Both the position numbers and the translations under genes were made by a program. From NCBI GenBank assembly GCA_963969395.1, contig OZ017797.1, positions 11,408,001 through 11,472,000 of the forward strand: DNA of 64,000 nucleotides, written 5' to 3'. This document shows positions 36,297 to 50,550 of the stretch, in pieces (positions within the stretch are counted from its first letter, which is position 1; the number at the start of each line of letters is the position of its first letter). Below the pieces are notes generated by a model. The model was not told where the DNA came from. It ran no database searches and saw only the letters and a program-made list of their open reading frames with translations. The DNA comes from Pseudoscleropodium purum (taxonomy: Eukaryota; Streptophyta; Bryopsida; Hypnales; Brachytheciaceae).

Positions 36297-38062
36297 GGAC
36301 TCCTGTTGTTGCCATTACCAAAAATTACATAGCGTAAGGTGGGAGAACCGTAAACCGACACACATTGCACTAAGCATAGTTGATCAAATACTTATTGATG
36401 CTCGTTGCGGATTGAAAGGGGAGTCTAACACACCAATGTATGCAGTGCTTAAACAACACCGTAAGCATTAGTTGTGCGGGTTAAAAATTCGGTTAGAAAT
36501 TTGTGTTGCGTGCTCCTCCCAGGTCTTGCAATGGGACCCTGAACCCTAAACCGACACAATTTCTAATGTTGACAGAATTCCATTCTCCTACCACAATCCC
36601 CGTTGAGAAAAGATCGCACAGATATGGGATGCGATGTTCATATAGACTCACAACCCTCTAGGTATGCCAGGCTACTGCGCATGGTCTGAAACCCTTACAA
36701 GAACAAGGCAACTCGCAAAACCCAAAAGCAAATTTGAAGCCAGAACATTACTGAGGATGAAGCCATGAGGCGTCTAAGTCTTCTTAAGCACCGATCCGAG
36801 AATGCAACTGACGTTACCGCTTAAGAACAGAAACAGGGTGCATGAGTGCTATTACACAGCGAACACTTGGTCCACCTCGGGAAGCACGCCACCAATAGAC
36901 GTCAACCGCCAAAGCATGCATCAATGCTTTAACTCCCTCCGACAACGCCTATTGAAGTATTGATCCTCTCCTCTGTTTTTAAATTGATGAATTCTTCGGT
37001 CACTGAGAAAAAAGATCGAAACACAATAATGCCATCATCTCTTCTGTCAAACAGCTCTTAGACCTGTCACTCTCTCTGAGCTTTATAGGTTACCAGCACA
37101 GTTCCTACGAGGGTAGCATCACGTTCTCATTACCTTATTATTCCAGAATTATGCAACTGAGTTGACAAAGCTTCGGAAATCCAAAAGCGGGTTACAAAAG
37201 AAAGGTACCTACTGTTGTTTCTGTGTGTTCAGAGGATACTCATGCAATAGTACATATTATTCTGTAGCAGCCTTTTGTACGTTGTCAGTAACACGTAGTG
37301 TAACTCATGTAATCATTTTATGCTTTTAGGAGGGATTAGATTCCCTTGACTTTGAAAGTTGACTCCAGGTTCTGGATCTCTTTCACTGATCACGGTCACT
37401 TAAATAAATGCCTCACTTATCACTCAATCTTCGAACTCTCGAGAAACACTAGCTCACAGTCTACACCAAGACCAACTTATTATCCCCAGTTCCCTACAAG
37501 TGAGCTGCATTATTCACCTGAAACGCAAAGTCCACAAGATTTTACTTCTGCTCCGTAGTCAATCACAATGCTGATATGACAATTAATCTCTAGTAGAGAC
37601 AGGGAAGCCGTGAGGTAAAAACTTGTGCCCATTTACTGTTAAAACACGCCACAGTTACATCGATACAGCAAACAAAATGAGTAGCTTGTCTTCCCATTTT
37701 CATTATACAACACTGCCAAAAGACCATTGACAGGTCACCTACTTTGTCAGCATCCATGCTGCATGAGTCTCAAAAACTACCGCTTTCAGTTGCTCTAGAC
37801 AATGCTGCCCTCCTAAAGCCTTCCATCTCAAACTGCACCACTACTATTTGCAGTTCAACTGTTCAATACTTTGTTGATCTTGCTGACCTCCCGGAAAGTA
37901 CTTTCGGCTTCATGAAATCCTTCTCTTGCTCACCTGCTCAATCATCATTTCTGGCCAACAAAATGTCTTCATCAAATACGCTCACATTTGGAAGTAGTGT
38001 ACAATGTCCTTGGGTCATTTGTAGGATTGTCAATCACGAAAAACAACTATTCGCAACCAGCC
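36297..38062. other. Spacer between F-box and hydrolase genes, no gene seen
   Basis: It contains the F-box promoter and leader (to about 36800) and, from about 37700, probably the 3' UTR of the hydrolase gene. A 108-codon + strand frame at 37744-38070 has no recognisable domain and is treated as chance. Confidence 0.5.
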
Positions 38063-40098
38063 TTACTTGATGTTAGAAAGGGCCTTGACGATAAATGCAC
38101 TGATACGATCAAGTGCGATATGATCCGATTCATCTTGGCTCATACCACTGGCACGTTTACTTATCTTTATAGAGTGGTCTCCACCCTCGACCACATGCAC
38201 TTCATTCATCACGGTCAATTTTTTCCTTACCTTCTCAAGCTCGGTTAAAGGGCACATGGAATCTTTACTGCCCTGAAACACAATACAACCATCAAAAAGA
38301 CAATGTGAAGAAAAGATCACTTCGCTGAACCGTCGCTTCACGAAACCATTATCAATGCATTAGGCTGTACCTGAACGAACAAGACCGGGGCTTGCAGCTC
38401 CAACAAAGTTTGATCACGAAGAGCGCCGTTAGTTCCCTGCACACAAAACAAAGCAATTACATTTCTTGCCTGGGGGATAAAAGACAATATCACTTGTAGA
38501 CTTTCAAGTACTCTGTATAAGAAAGAGATACCTTGAGAGGATAACCAAGGCAAACCACAGCAGCGACTTTCGTGTCTTCAAGACCTGCTACCATGCAGCT
38601 CACCCTATCCATAGTTGCAATGAAGGGGTTAGTAAGCTTCGCAGAAACTGAAACATCTGACAAAGTAACAGAAAAACAAGGAGGAAGTCGAAGTTCTAAG
38701 TCGAAGTCTAATTCCTAAGCCACCCGCAGTATGACTCAACCTCTAAAATGCACTTGAAATAATACAAATGCCAATTTCAGATGACCAGTAGCGGAAATCG
38801 GAAGTACCTTGAGCCCATTGACTTCCCAACAAGTACCAAAGGATGCCCAGAATGTCGTGAGGTAGCCTTCCTAATTTCTTCCAAATGACTACCCACTAGC
38901 TTCTCCGCCTTCGGAGGGGCGCCTTTCTTACCATTCGCACAATCTGCACAATACAAACTTGTCGTTCTCACTTATTCCGCCTGCCATACGGAACCTCGAG
39001 ATCTTGCAGAAGTTCCAGAACAAAAGAATTCAATACCATAAACACAGTGCTCCAGGATCACCTTGAATATGAGATGCTACCTAAAACGAAAAGTGATGAA
39101 ACTTGTCAACATAGCAAGTCAAAATTGCAATTATTCTGAGCTTCAGCTCAAACACTGTTCACGAGACTTAAAAAAACATACGAATAAAGAGGTTTCATCA
39201 AGGGATCTATTTCGACTCGACAGAGAGGAGCTTCCCAGGCACGCAATGGCTGTCCAAGTTGAAGCGTCTTACAAGGATAATCAAAAGTCACAACCTCTAC
39301 AGCTTTGGTCGCCTCGCCTAACAGCTTCTTCCATCTGCCACACATTCAACATACTCATTTCGCAAAAAAAACTAGCTTCGGTGTTCACGCGAATGAGAAA
39401 GTGGGTCATGATGTTATTACTATCGTCTCAAAGGTAGCCGAAACCTAAACCAAGCTCCAAGACGATCATGTTCGGATTCTCAACGCATCTTCAATTCCTC
39501 AGTCCCTTAACACTTGATTCACAACTTGCTTTGAGAACTACACACACGTCACCCTAACTAGACAACATTTGATAACCTTTCTCACAGATAAATTGCAAAC
39601 ACTAACCCCATTCTCTGTCGCAACAAAAACAGAATGCTTACAAGGCTGTCCTCCACCAAACTTCACAATAATCGTAACTGGAATTACTGTGCCTCCAGCT
39701 ACATCAACAATTCTGCTCCTATTCAACAATAGCAACATACTCCATCTGTGCAGAAACAAGAACACTGAAAAAAAACATAATCTGAATGGCACATTGATAT
39801 CCACACCCACATACCTGAACATAAATTCGTGAGAAGAATTGGCCCCTGCACCGTGTGCAAAAACCAAAAGAGGCGACTCCGAGTTGTCCGAATCGCTGCG
39901 ACTCGACTTCGCCACCCGAGGTCCAGGCGCCTCTTCCTCCACCTTCAGTTCCTCAGGCTCCGCTTCACTGTTTCTGCGACTCCGTTTTGGGGGCCCTTCA
40001 TCCTTCACTTCTGTCTCCTTTTGATTCTTTCTACTCCTCTTCGGCGGTAATGGTGGTGGTGTTGCTGCTGGTGCTGCTGCTCGCCTTGGGCGTGTCAT
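38063..40098 (-). CDS. KANSL3/TEX30-like alpha/beta hydrolase
   Basis: Six exons with GT/AG borders and exact phase agreement: 40098-39815, 39334-39273, 38943-38808, 38604-38532, 38436-38371 and 38272-38063. They encode 276 residues. The N-terminal ~70 residues are charged, with two PPKRSR motifs that look like nuclear localisation signals. The hydrolase core shows LLVFAHGAGANSSHEF (oxyanion loop region), VEVVTFDYPY, the nucleophile elbow GKSMGSR (Ser), VCLGYPLKGTNGALRDQTLL, VLFVQGSKDSMCP and EVHVVEGGDHSIKI (His). This is the family of human TEX30 and the KANSL3 hydrolase domain; catalytic activity is unproven for most members. The same frame extends upstream to 40317, but the start at MTRPRRAAA is preferred because a basic N-terminus is usual. 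A decayed copy lies at 53105-54520. Confidence 0.88.
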
Positions 40099-40679
40099 TG
40101 CGATCCTTCGTTTGTATTCCCAAATGTGTAAACCTAAAGATGAGATGCAACAAGGAGCTTCTGGGTTCTTCAGTCTAAGTGTCTCAGAGTGGACTCTGGA
40201 AGATGGCAATGTCAAGTTCGAGAATTCATGCGACTTCGTCAGGATGGTACTCCGGAAGAAGCAAGCTAGCGTTGACATGAGCTTGTTGGGTACCCTGCCT
40301 GGCAACAACAATTCCAAATATCTGGGCCAACACTGGCGCGGTTTCCAAAACCCTCGCTAAGCTTTACTTGGGTGAAGCTTCTTGAACAAGCTGCAAACTC
40401 TAAGGGCCACTCTATATTATATTAGGATCCAATTCTTGACCCCATCAAATTCAATCGATAGGAATGCCTATATCCTTAAATTGGGACCTAAAGGTTTTTT
40501 ATTGAAATTTGACCTAATTTTCTTACCTAATCACATTATTGGTTATGTGTAGTGTTTTGGTGCCAAAAAAATCGACATTTTATTAAAAGTAGGGTGGCTA
40601 TGTATCCTTGATCCAATTTTCACAATTGGGCTTGCTTTGAGTTGAACTTATAAATGTAAATTGGGCCCACTTGGAATTG

Positions 40680-41960
40680 GGTTTGGCAATAACATAAAGT
40701 CATTTTAAGAAAAATACCACAAATTGCATTCAAATAAAGAATTGAGCATTTTTCCTATTATTAAATTGCCTAATGTTTTGTCAAATCGTATTGGAAGTCA
40801 AAAGAGCATTTTAGATTCTCTTCTTACGCATTTTTTTGGATATAATATGAATAAAACTATAAATTTTCAAAGTGTTAAAAATATATATATCTATAAGTGC
40901 TTCTAGTCTCATATTTATAATTCTTACATTGTATTTTATTCTGTTACTAACGGAAATGGCAACAAGAATCATCAGCACAATAAGTACCACCTATAAAATT
41001 TATTAAAACTTCCTATACTTGAACACAATTGTTGATGATTGTGTTGTAAGGGAGATGCATTGATTTTTGTTTTTGTTTTTTGTTCACTTTAATGTCCATT
41101 CTAGTGAAGAGAGACAATAGGGAGGAAAAGATTGATTGATTTTTTCAACAACACCCACAAGAATCACATGATTCAATTTAGGAAAACTATCTCTAATATA
41201 AATATCATTCACAAGATTATGTACTTTTTTCCTTAATGTATGTAGGAATAAATGCAAAAACCTACCCAATAAATGATTAATTTTCTACTTTGAGATCTCT
41301 CTTGACTCTTTATGAATGATTAATTCCGAATATGAATTGAAATATTCCAAATTTGATCATCTATAGATTTTTTTTAGCTTCAAATTTTAAACCATTAAAG
41401 GATCTTTGCAAGGCCAAACATTTAGAATGATTTAGTGTAGTGTACAAAACTAATATGGAATTCAATTGCAACAAATATACCCTTCCAATTTTTAATTGGA
41501 TGAGGTGGTTTGATTTTGCATGGAAAACAATTAGGTTAAATATATCAAGCAATATATTTTCCTTGCCATTTTTTTAAATGAGTTTATTAACAAAATAAGT
41601 TGGTGATTACATATAAGCTATTAAATAGATGATGAATGATTGCCACCTCAAATGTTGGTTTTGGGTCTTCAATTTGAGAATTTCATTTTATAATCTTACA
41701 CGTTCCTCACATAGAAAAGAATGAACACCATAGCCAAAAGAACAAATATCTAGACCAATGGCCAACACACCAATTTCTTATTTGTTGTTTTCAATATTAA
41801 TATTTTGAAATTAATTGATAATTTTTTCTTAAAAGATTTTGGAGAGCATAGATGCGTGATTTTGAGCAAAAACATCTAAAGGTGGATACACCAATCACCC
41901 CAAGCATGCACTCCAACACATAATTGCTTGGGGATTGAAATGTCTAGAAGGGTGATTGGT
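40680..41960. repeat. Dispersed repeat C, copy 2
   Basis: It corresponds to the two blocks at 10490-10640 and 12230-13420. Shared blocks include TATTAAATTGCC, TTGATGATTGTGTTG, TATGTAGGAATAAATG, AAAAACCTACCCA, AATATTCCAAATTTGATCAT and CCCCAAGCATGC. It is continuous here, while the other copy carries about 1.6 kb of extra sequence. Confidence 0.65.
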
Positions 41961-43382
41961 GTAGAGGTACTTAGGTTCCTATTAATGCTCATAGATGCAT
42001 TTGTAATGCCATGGAATGAAGCTAGTGAGTTTAGTAATAATTCTAAGTATGGCTTTGAATGGAGTCAATGAATCTAAAAATGATCCACCATACATTTCCA
42101 TTCAATTCAAACCCTATTGTAAATCAAAATTTATTGCAAGTACTAAACACTCCAGGGTTCCCTCACATAGTTGTAAGCTCAATTCAAAGTGTTGTAACTT
42201 TTGCATCCAATGTCCAAATTCAACAAAACTTGTTGTAAAATTTGTGCTCTTTTTTCTAATTTGTGTGGTGAAAATTTCAAATCAATTCAAGATTTATAAA
42301 TTTTTTATAAGCCAATCCAAGTTTCACTAGTTCAATTTGATTCCACCAAATTGCATTTGATGATTGTTACTTTGGGGGCTTGTATCTCTTTCAATCATCT
42401 AATGTTTGTTTTCCAAAAAATTATTAGATTATCTTCCCCTTGAAGTCTAATAATTGTGGTTTAATTTTCATGTCAATCCACATTGTTTTGAATGTTAAAG
42501 AGTAATTCAAAGTTTAAAATCCCCACATTTTTGGATTACACTGAACTTTGGCAGCTTGTTTCTTCTTCATAAAATGTCCTATTCCAATATTTAAATAAAA
42601 AAAGTTGCGCACACTAGTCTAATTTGTGTGGTTAAAATTTCACATCAATCCAAGAAAATATGAGTAATTGAGAAGCATTTTAGTAAATTCTTTATAAAGA
42701 GTAAAATCACACATGATGGTGAGTGATGTCACTTGTTTGATAGCCTAAAATCACACCCATAGGATGGTAGTTTGTCACTACACAAAATCATTTTCATTTC
42801 TACATTCTTAATGCCTAAACTATTATCAAACCTCCTCCTATAGCACCTAAGTGTTGCTTAGTAATACCTCTCAAATTGAAGTGTCATGTGGCTTGATGTC
42901 AACGGTTGAGAGTGTTATTACACTTTGTGTGAAAATTTGGAACATCATTATTTTGTCCAAAATTGGTTTTGATGTCTTGTATTAAGCCCATTGTAGTAAT
43001 TTTGCATCTACTTCTAATTCAAACCTTAGAGTCTTCGACAAGCCTTGTGACCCTTAAAGGAAGAGATGTTCAAATTTTGAATATTGGATGAACACAAACA
43101 CATGTTTGTTTTTTTAAAAACATTTATTAAAAAAAATATTTGAAATCAAAAATCTGACCTGCAACCTCGGATCTCAACCTTTTCAAATAACAATATGCAC
43201 TTGAGCTTGTTCCAAAGTTTATTAATAACAGAAGGAAGCCTTTCCCATCCCTCAAAAATGTGCTACAGACGACGCTAGCATTTCTGCAACATGATCGAGA
43301 TCGGTCCTTCAAATTGAGCGACCTCCGAAGTAACTAGAAATCAATCGATCGGAACTGAGTGGAACCACTTCTTCAATTCCGA

Positions 43383-43471
43383 GTAATGCAATGTAATGTA
43401 ATGTACTCTATGCAATCAAATTCATTTGTTTCCAAAAAAGAAAAAAAGAAAAGTAATGTAATGTAATGTAG
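43383..43471. repeat. (AATGT)n pentanucleotide runs
   Basis: Two short clusters of AATGT units, at about 43386-43407 and 43453-43471, lie just 3' of the dirigent stop codon. Confidence 0.8.
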
Positions 43472-43510
43472 ACCTTCCCACTTGTACACGAAGTAGACGT
43501 AAGAATCGAG

Positions 43511-44463
43511 CTACTTCTTGTAAGAAATGTGGACGTCCCACTTGTACACGTACAGAGGCGGCACCGTCGCTTCCGTCACAGGACTCATGATCCCATACCC
43601 CGAGTACCCCCGCAACAATCCTGTCCCTCCAGAAACGATACACTCGAAAGGTGGAGTGAGCGTCAGAACGGTCCCGACCAGAGTCAAGCTGCTGCCGTTG
43701 AACTTGGAGCCTTCCTTGAAGATGTGCTGCGCGGTCATCAGCGAGTCGCTGTGAGTGCCGATGGTGGTCATGGCTATGGTTCCCGTGACGGAACCCAAGA
43801 GGAGGCTGCTGGAGGCTTTGCCGGATTTCATGGGGTTGTCGAAGACCATGAAGGTGCCCCAACCGATGGCGCTCAAGTTGCCAACGCCGGAGCCTGCGGC
43901 CAAGAGGAGGGTCGAGTTGGCGGCGCCGAGGTCGCGGGTCTCGTGGACGAAGTACGTGAGGTGCAGGGGTTTCTTGTGAGGAGATGTCGCTGCTGGAAAC
44001 ACAACATGTGGGGAGCACAGCATTAATATTTGCACGAAACACAACAGCAGCATGCAGGTGAATTGGTTTGGACAAATTGCACAATAAACGTCATAGGCCT
44101 GAAATCGATCAAGAGATTTAGATTGGACTCAATCATTGCATGTATGAAAGGTGAACTACTGTCGCTCTAAGCATGCGAAAAACGAAAGCTGCTGCAATCT
44201 GTGGAACTCGATATTGGGCGGATTAGAGCGCATTCTTCTGCATGAGTTGATATTGTGATCTCAAACACAAATCTAAGCATGAAATCAAATGCAAGAGCTA
44301 ATTAAACCAACTGTCAAGTGCACGAAATGACACAAACGTAAGATCAGTTGTTCATTTCATGCTGGAGCTGCAAGGGAAAGTCTTGGTACCGGTCACAACT
44401 AGCTCCGTGCAGGCTGCACAGGAGAATGCACAAGGTGTAAAACGCCAGAGCTCGTGTCGCCAT
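43511..44463 (-). CDS. Dirigent-family protein, secreted
   Basis: The preferred model has two exons, 44463-44397 and 43992-43511, and gives 182 residues. Exon 1 encodes a signal peptide (MATRALAFYTLCILLCSLHG). It ends at a GTGACC donor in phase 1, and exon 2 begins after TGTTTCCAG in the same phase. The body shows dirigent blocks: LTYFVHETRD, GWGTFMVFDNP, NGSSLTLVG, IVSGGTGLLRGYSGYG and VPPLYVYKWDVHI. Dirigent proteins direct stereoselective coupling of phenoxy radicals in the apoplast (lignans, related phenolics). An alternative is a single exon starting at 44053 (MLLLCFVQILMLCSPHVVFP), which also supplies a signal-like start and gives 180 residues. The intron model is favoured by the TTAAT branch-like site and C/T-rich end before the acceptor. 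Confidence 0.82.
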
Positions 44464-45883
44464 AGTTGCCTGCTGCCTGCAAATTCAAAATGCACTCAGC
44501 TCTAGCTGTGAGGGATGCAGTCAGTTCAGCTCGAGGAGCTGGACAGTCGCGAGGAAATGGAGGCAAAGATTGAGATGACAAGTGGAGTGAGATGTCCAGT
44601 AGTTTCACGTACGTCCAGGTTTAATTTGTATGAGGTTGAGGAGGCTGGGCCCCACGCGTTTGACAACAATTGACTTTGAAGCTTCCCCGTAATAGCCTCT
44701 TGACAAAAAGGGGAGGAGGCTTTGCACTAACAGAAGCTGCTTACATGTAAGGACATTTGAGTAGAATCTGACTACTTGTGGTGCAACTTCTTGTTCCTTA
44801 TAGAATAACTTAGTAGTGTAGAAAAAAATTACTCTTTCAACAGTGCTTGACTTTTTCTTGTCTTTTGAGAAAAACTGAGAAAAATTTACTGGAAAATTTA
44901 CTGAAATATATTTTAAGACGAGCACCCTCTTTGAAAGTCAGGCACTCCTCGGTTTTTGTTTTTTTAAGTGAGAAAGTTGCTGCAAGAGGCATTCTAGTCG
45001 TGCGTGAAGGCCCTCTCTGTTTACTTCTGCCTTCACTTTACTTCGGTCCCGACTCGCTGGTTGGTCAAAGCAAGCGGGTCAAGACAATGTTGAAAATACA
45101 AGTTTACCATAATCCAAAAATGTCCGGATTTTGAACTGTGAATTGTTCACAAATATTCGAAACACTTTCGATTGGCATGAATATTTTGCCAAAGTAACAA
45201 GACTTCAAGGGGAACGTAATTCAACACATTTGATTGAAAACGAACATTGGATGGAGATACAAGCACCCTTGTTGCAGCCATAAAAAGTTTGGTGAACTCA
45301 AATTGAACCTGTGAACTTTGAATGACTTCGAGAAAAAACAGTACATCTTGGATTGATCTGAAAATTTTACCACCCAAACCAGAAGAGAAGAGAGGGTGCA
45401 GATTCCTCAACAAGTTTGATTGAATTCAGGCATCGCAGGTTCCAGAACTTCGAATTGGACTTCGAGCCTATGTGAGGACACTTTGGGTCCCTTTCGGCGG
45501 AAAGGGGTTAACTTACCACCCAAACAGATCTATGTTTGGCAATGTTCTCAAACCTTGGAAGTAACTCTCTTTCAACTCGGAACACAGAAATCGGAAACTG
45601 GAACTGGAATATCAAGGATTTGGATATATTCATAAAAAAGGAAAAAGGAAAAGTTCTATTTTATATATTCTTCTTCTCAAAAAAAGTATGCAAAACTGAG
45701 CTAGTAACTCAAGAGTATCCAAAACTTTCTGAAGACAATGAGTCCTTCAGTGTGAATAGAGTTATTTTGTACATTGCAATAAAATGGAATGCATGCCACC
45801 AATGTCTGTCACGAGGTCCTAAAGAGGTGACGTTCTGCGGAAACCTAGCTTCGCATATATAAGTTGGCTTGTTGAAAGCCTAT
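44464..45883. other. Spacer between dirigent and histone H3 genes, no gene seen
   Basis: Mixed composition with short frames on both strands and none protein-like. The last part probably holds the H3.3 3' UTR on the minus strand. Confidence 0.5.
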
Positions 45884-47360
<1,477 letters not shown>

Positions 47361-48625
47361 TACTATACACTGAAACTCGTCTGCCACCCTAATTTCCCAT
47401 TAGTTCCCCCCTCCTCTCTCAAAAAATTTGTGAGCCATTGATTTTTTGGAAAAAAAATGCTTACCCTCAAAATTGACTTTGATTTCTCAAAAAATCACAA
47501 GATATTCATCTTGTGAAATTTAATTTAAGTCGTTCAAATATAAAATACAAATATTGAATATTGAATATGAATACGGTACTGGATATGAGTACTAAATACG
47601 TGTACTGAATACGGATATTGAATATGGATACTGGATATGCGTACTAAATACGTGTACTAAATATGTGTATTGAATACGGATATAGTATTGGATACGGGAT
47701 TAATTGTCCCATATTGTTTGTCAAGAACTTTGATTCTAAAGATTACAAGAAAGAGTGGGGGTGAAGGGGGTGAGATAAAAAAATTTAAATCAAATTCTAA
47801 ATGATAAGTGGGGGTGGTAAAATAAAAAAATTTAAATAAAAATTGAAGAAGGGAGTGCATAGTGTCACTATGCACTCCCCCCCTCAATTTTTATACACCT
47901 TGAGTGCCTAATAACTACATTCACAAAATACACTCAAGGTGTATAGTGACACTTTATGTCACTATGTACTCCCCCCCTCAATTTTTATACACCTTGAGTG
48001 CCTAATAACTACATTCACAAAATACACTCAAGGTGTATAGTGACACTTTATGTCACTATGCACTCCCCCCCTCAATTTTTATTTAAAATTTAAAATTTTT
48101 TTACCACCCCCACTCACCCCCACCTATCATTTAGAATTTGATTAAAATTTTTTTATCTCACCCCCCCTCACCCCCCACCCCCTCTTGTAATCTTCAGAAT
48201 CAAAGTTTTTAACAAACAATATGGGACAATTGATCCCATATCCAATACTATATCTATATTCAATACCCATATTTAGTACTTATATTCAATACCCATATTC
48301 TATACCCATATTTAGTATATGTATTCAATATCCATATCCAATACCCATATTCAATATTCGTATTCAATATCCATATTCAGTACACATATTTAGTACTTAT
48401 ATCCAATACCCGTATTCATATTTGTATTCAATATTTGTATTTTATATTTGAACGGCTTAGATTAAATTTCACAAGATCAACATCTTGTGATTTTTTGAGA
48501 AATCAACGTCAATTTTGAGGGTAAGCATTTTTTTCCAAAGAAATCAACAACTCACAAATTTTTTGAGAGAGGAGGGGGGGAACTAATGGGAAACTGAGGT
48601 GGTAGGCAAGTTTCAGTGTATAGTA
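47361..48625. mobile_element. Foldback (long terminal inverted repeat) element, about 1.26 kb
   Basis: Outer ends CTATACACTGAAAC and GTTTCAGTGTATAG are inverse copies. Arms of about 500 bases (47363-47865 and 48080-48623) pair through TTCCCATTAGTTCCCCCCTC, ATGCTTACCCTCAAAATT, CACAAGAT and a run of degenerate 12-base units around GAATATGGATACTG. TA on each side may be a target duplication, but it is too short to be sure. The centre is a 94-bp tandem repeat. There is no coding capacity. It lies about 0.4 kb upstream of the H3.3 gene. Confidence 0.85.
47865..48081. repeat. 94-bp tandem repeat, 2.3 units, at the centre of the foldback element
   Basis: Units start at TCACTATG on 47865, 47959 and 48053, exactly 94 bases apart. 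Each unit contains an inner palindrome (TACACCTTGAGTG ... CACTCAAGGTGTA), so the centre can fold into more than one cruciform. Confidence 0.93.
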
Positions 48626-50550
48626 ATAATGACCTACCATTTTTGTTAAACTCTGGTCTATTTTCAGCTTCATTGGAGTACACCAATAATCAGCAACTTG
48701 AAAATTCCTAGTTTCATCACATGGTGTTCAAAGAAACCATGCTATTATCACCATGCCAATTTAGATCCTTTAATGGCTTACACGACCCAGCAAAAGCCAA
48801 GGCAATTTAATAATGAAATCCGTGCTCATATGCTTATTCGATGAAGCTCTTAAGATTAGTTCAACTAAAGAACTGTCAACGGTCAGGGATTGTCGAAGTG
48901 CCTACTACCACGGTAACAGAAGTCTTCCCTCCGAATTGCAGGCACAACTCCACGTCTTAAAACAACCTGGCATAAACTTACGGTGTTACCGAATATCAAG
49001 AGAACAAAAAGCCTGCGAGTATTTACAACAGGGACTCACATGAATTGAAACAGACCTGTGGTACTGGTATACGACGTTAAAATCTTCAATTTCAGTTACT
49101 GGTAACATGGTGCTCGAGTCAGCTCGACTCGAACAGGAGAAACTGAACCGGTAATTACTGAGTCTGCAATTTCAAGTGGCAAATGCGTACTGCAAGTTCC
49201 CCGTTTGCGCATATTACAAAGATCCAAGTTGCATTACCATGAGAACGACACACCTCCTGTAAACTTGGTACTCTTAGATTGATATTCAGCATCAAGATTA
49301 CTTCAGTAATCTGAGTACATTCAAGAAATTGCTCAGCTCGGGCCTACCGGTGAGGCCTCAGCAGTTGTCACTTCCGTCAGCTGGAAAAAAAGCCGCCACG
49401 GTCTTTACTTCGTAGTTAGTTAAATCTATTAGCAGTGAGGATCTAAAACCAGCGGCGACTTGACTGTCGCCAGTTGCACGTCTATACATGCAGGAAACAG
49501 AGCTTACGAATAAAGCTTGTTCCCAAATCGAGGTGTAGACAGGATAAAGCTGAATGATATTAAGCTATTAAGGATAATGATACATGTCAAAAGCGTGGTT
49601 GCCACGCTAAGTGATGAGGTCCTTACTATAATCAGCTACTTGTGAGGTGAAGCTCGCAGTAGACATCTTGGAAGCTGTAGCCATGGGAACGGCCTCATTC
49701 TGAACATTTTGAGTCCTTGGCGGAGGTGGCTCACTGCACACGTAACACCTCGCAATTGATTATCGCCTACCAACATTAGAATGAAATATGACTACGGTGA
49801 CAACTCCGTCCGTTCCTTGCAACCCCATGAGTTAGAGCTCTTGTGAAATGAAAAAGATGTACGGACGATACGTAAGAAAACCGCCAAAAGAAGATGGCAT
49901 CATCCTTATGCTTCGGAAGCCGACAGCTGAGATGAACATACAAAAGAAATAAAGAAGAGGCTGCGCTTCAAGGTTTCTGTAACCAGGCATCTTGGTACCT
50001 GTATGTTGAGGGTAAAACAAGGTATGCCTCTGGTTAATTTGCATTTCAACCTGGCACAAGACGGTACTTGAAATACTAACAATCGTATATGAACACCACG
50101 GACCTGAACGATGTTGGTTTAATGCTCGAAGATAAAGTCATGTCCCTTTGGCAATCGCCTTGCATCACGTGAATCTGCTGGAGCCAGCTCTTCTGCAGGA
50201 ATACAAACGCATCATGTATTCTGTACCGAAAACAAATTGGGGAATGCATACAGCACATAATTCATTAAGGACGTGTGATAATTAGGTCACCAAATAACAA
50301 CATATGGTATCTATTTGAAAGATCGACATGGCGCAATAATAATTCACAAAACCTCTAATTCAGGCAAGTAGTCTTCCTTCAATGGATCTATGAATATTCA
50401 AAAGAGAATAGGCAACTACGAAGTTGAGATATTCAAATCAGAAGACGGACAAGAAATGTATGCCGATATAAATAGGAATAGAAAAGTGAGATATTCTTGC
50501 TACGCGCTAAAAGATCCTCGACAGTGGAAGCAAAGGGCTCAAACAATCGT
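48626..50550. other. Spacer, no gene seen
   Basis: Mixed-composition DNA 3' of the unknown-function gene. Short frames exist on both strands without recognisable domains. The last few hundred bases may be that gene's 3' UTR. Confidence 0.5.

Larger units (their letters stand above)
40099..43505. other. Repeat-rich spacer, no gene seen
   Basis: A short GC-rich leader/promoter zone to about 40400 is followed by AT-rich DNA. It holds repeat C copy 2 (40680-41960) and low-complexity sequence to about 43380, then pentanucleotide runs next to the dirigent 3' end. No protein-like frame. Confidence 0.55.

Noticed and set aside
37744..38070. 108-codon + strand frame next to the hydrolase stop codon
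   Set aside because: Ser/Leu-rich with no recognisable domain or splice context, most likely in the 3' UTR of the minus-strand gene.
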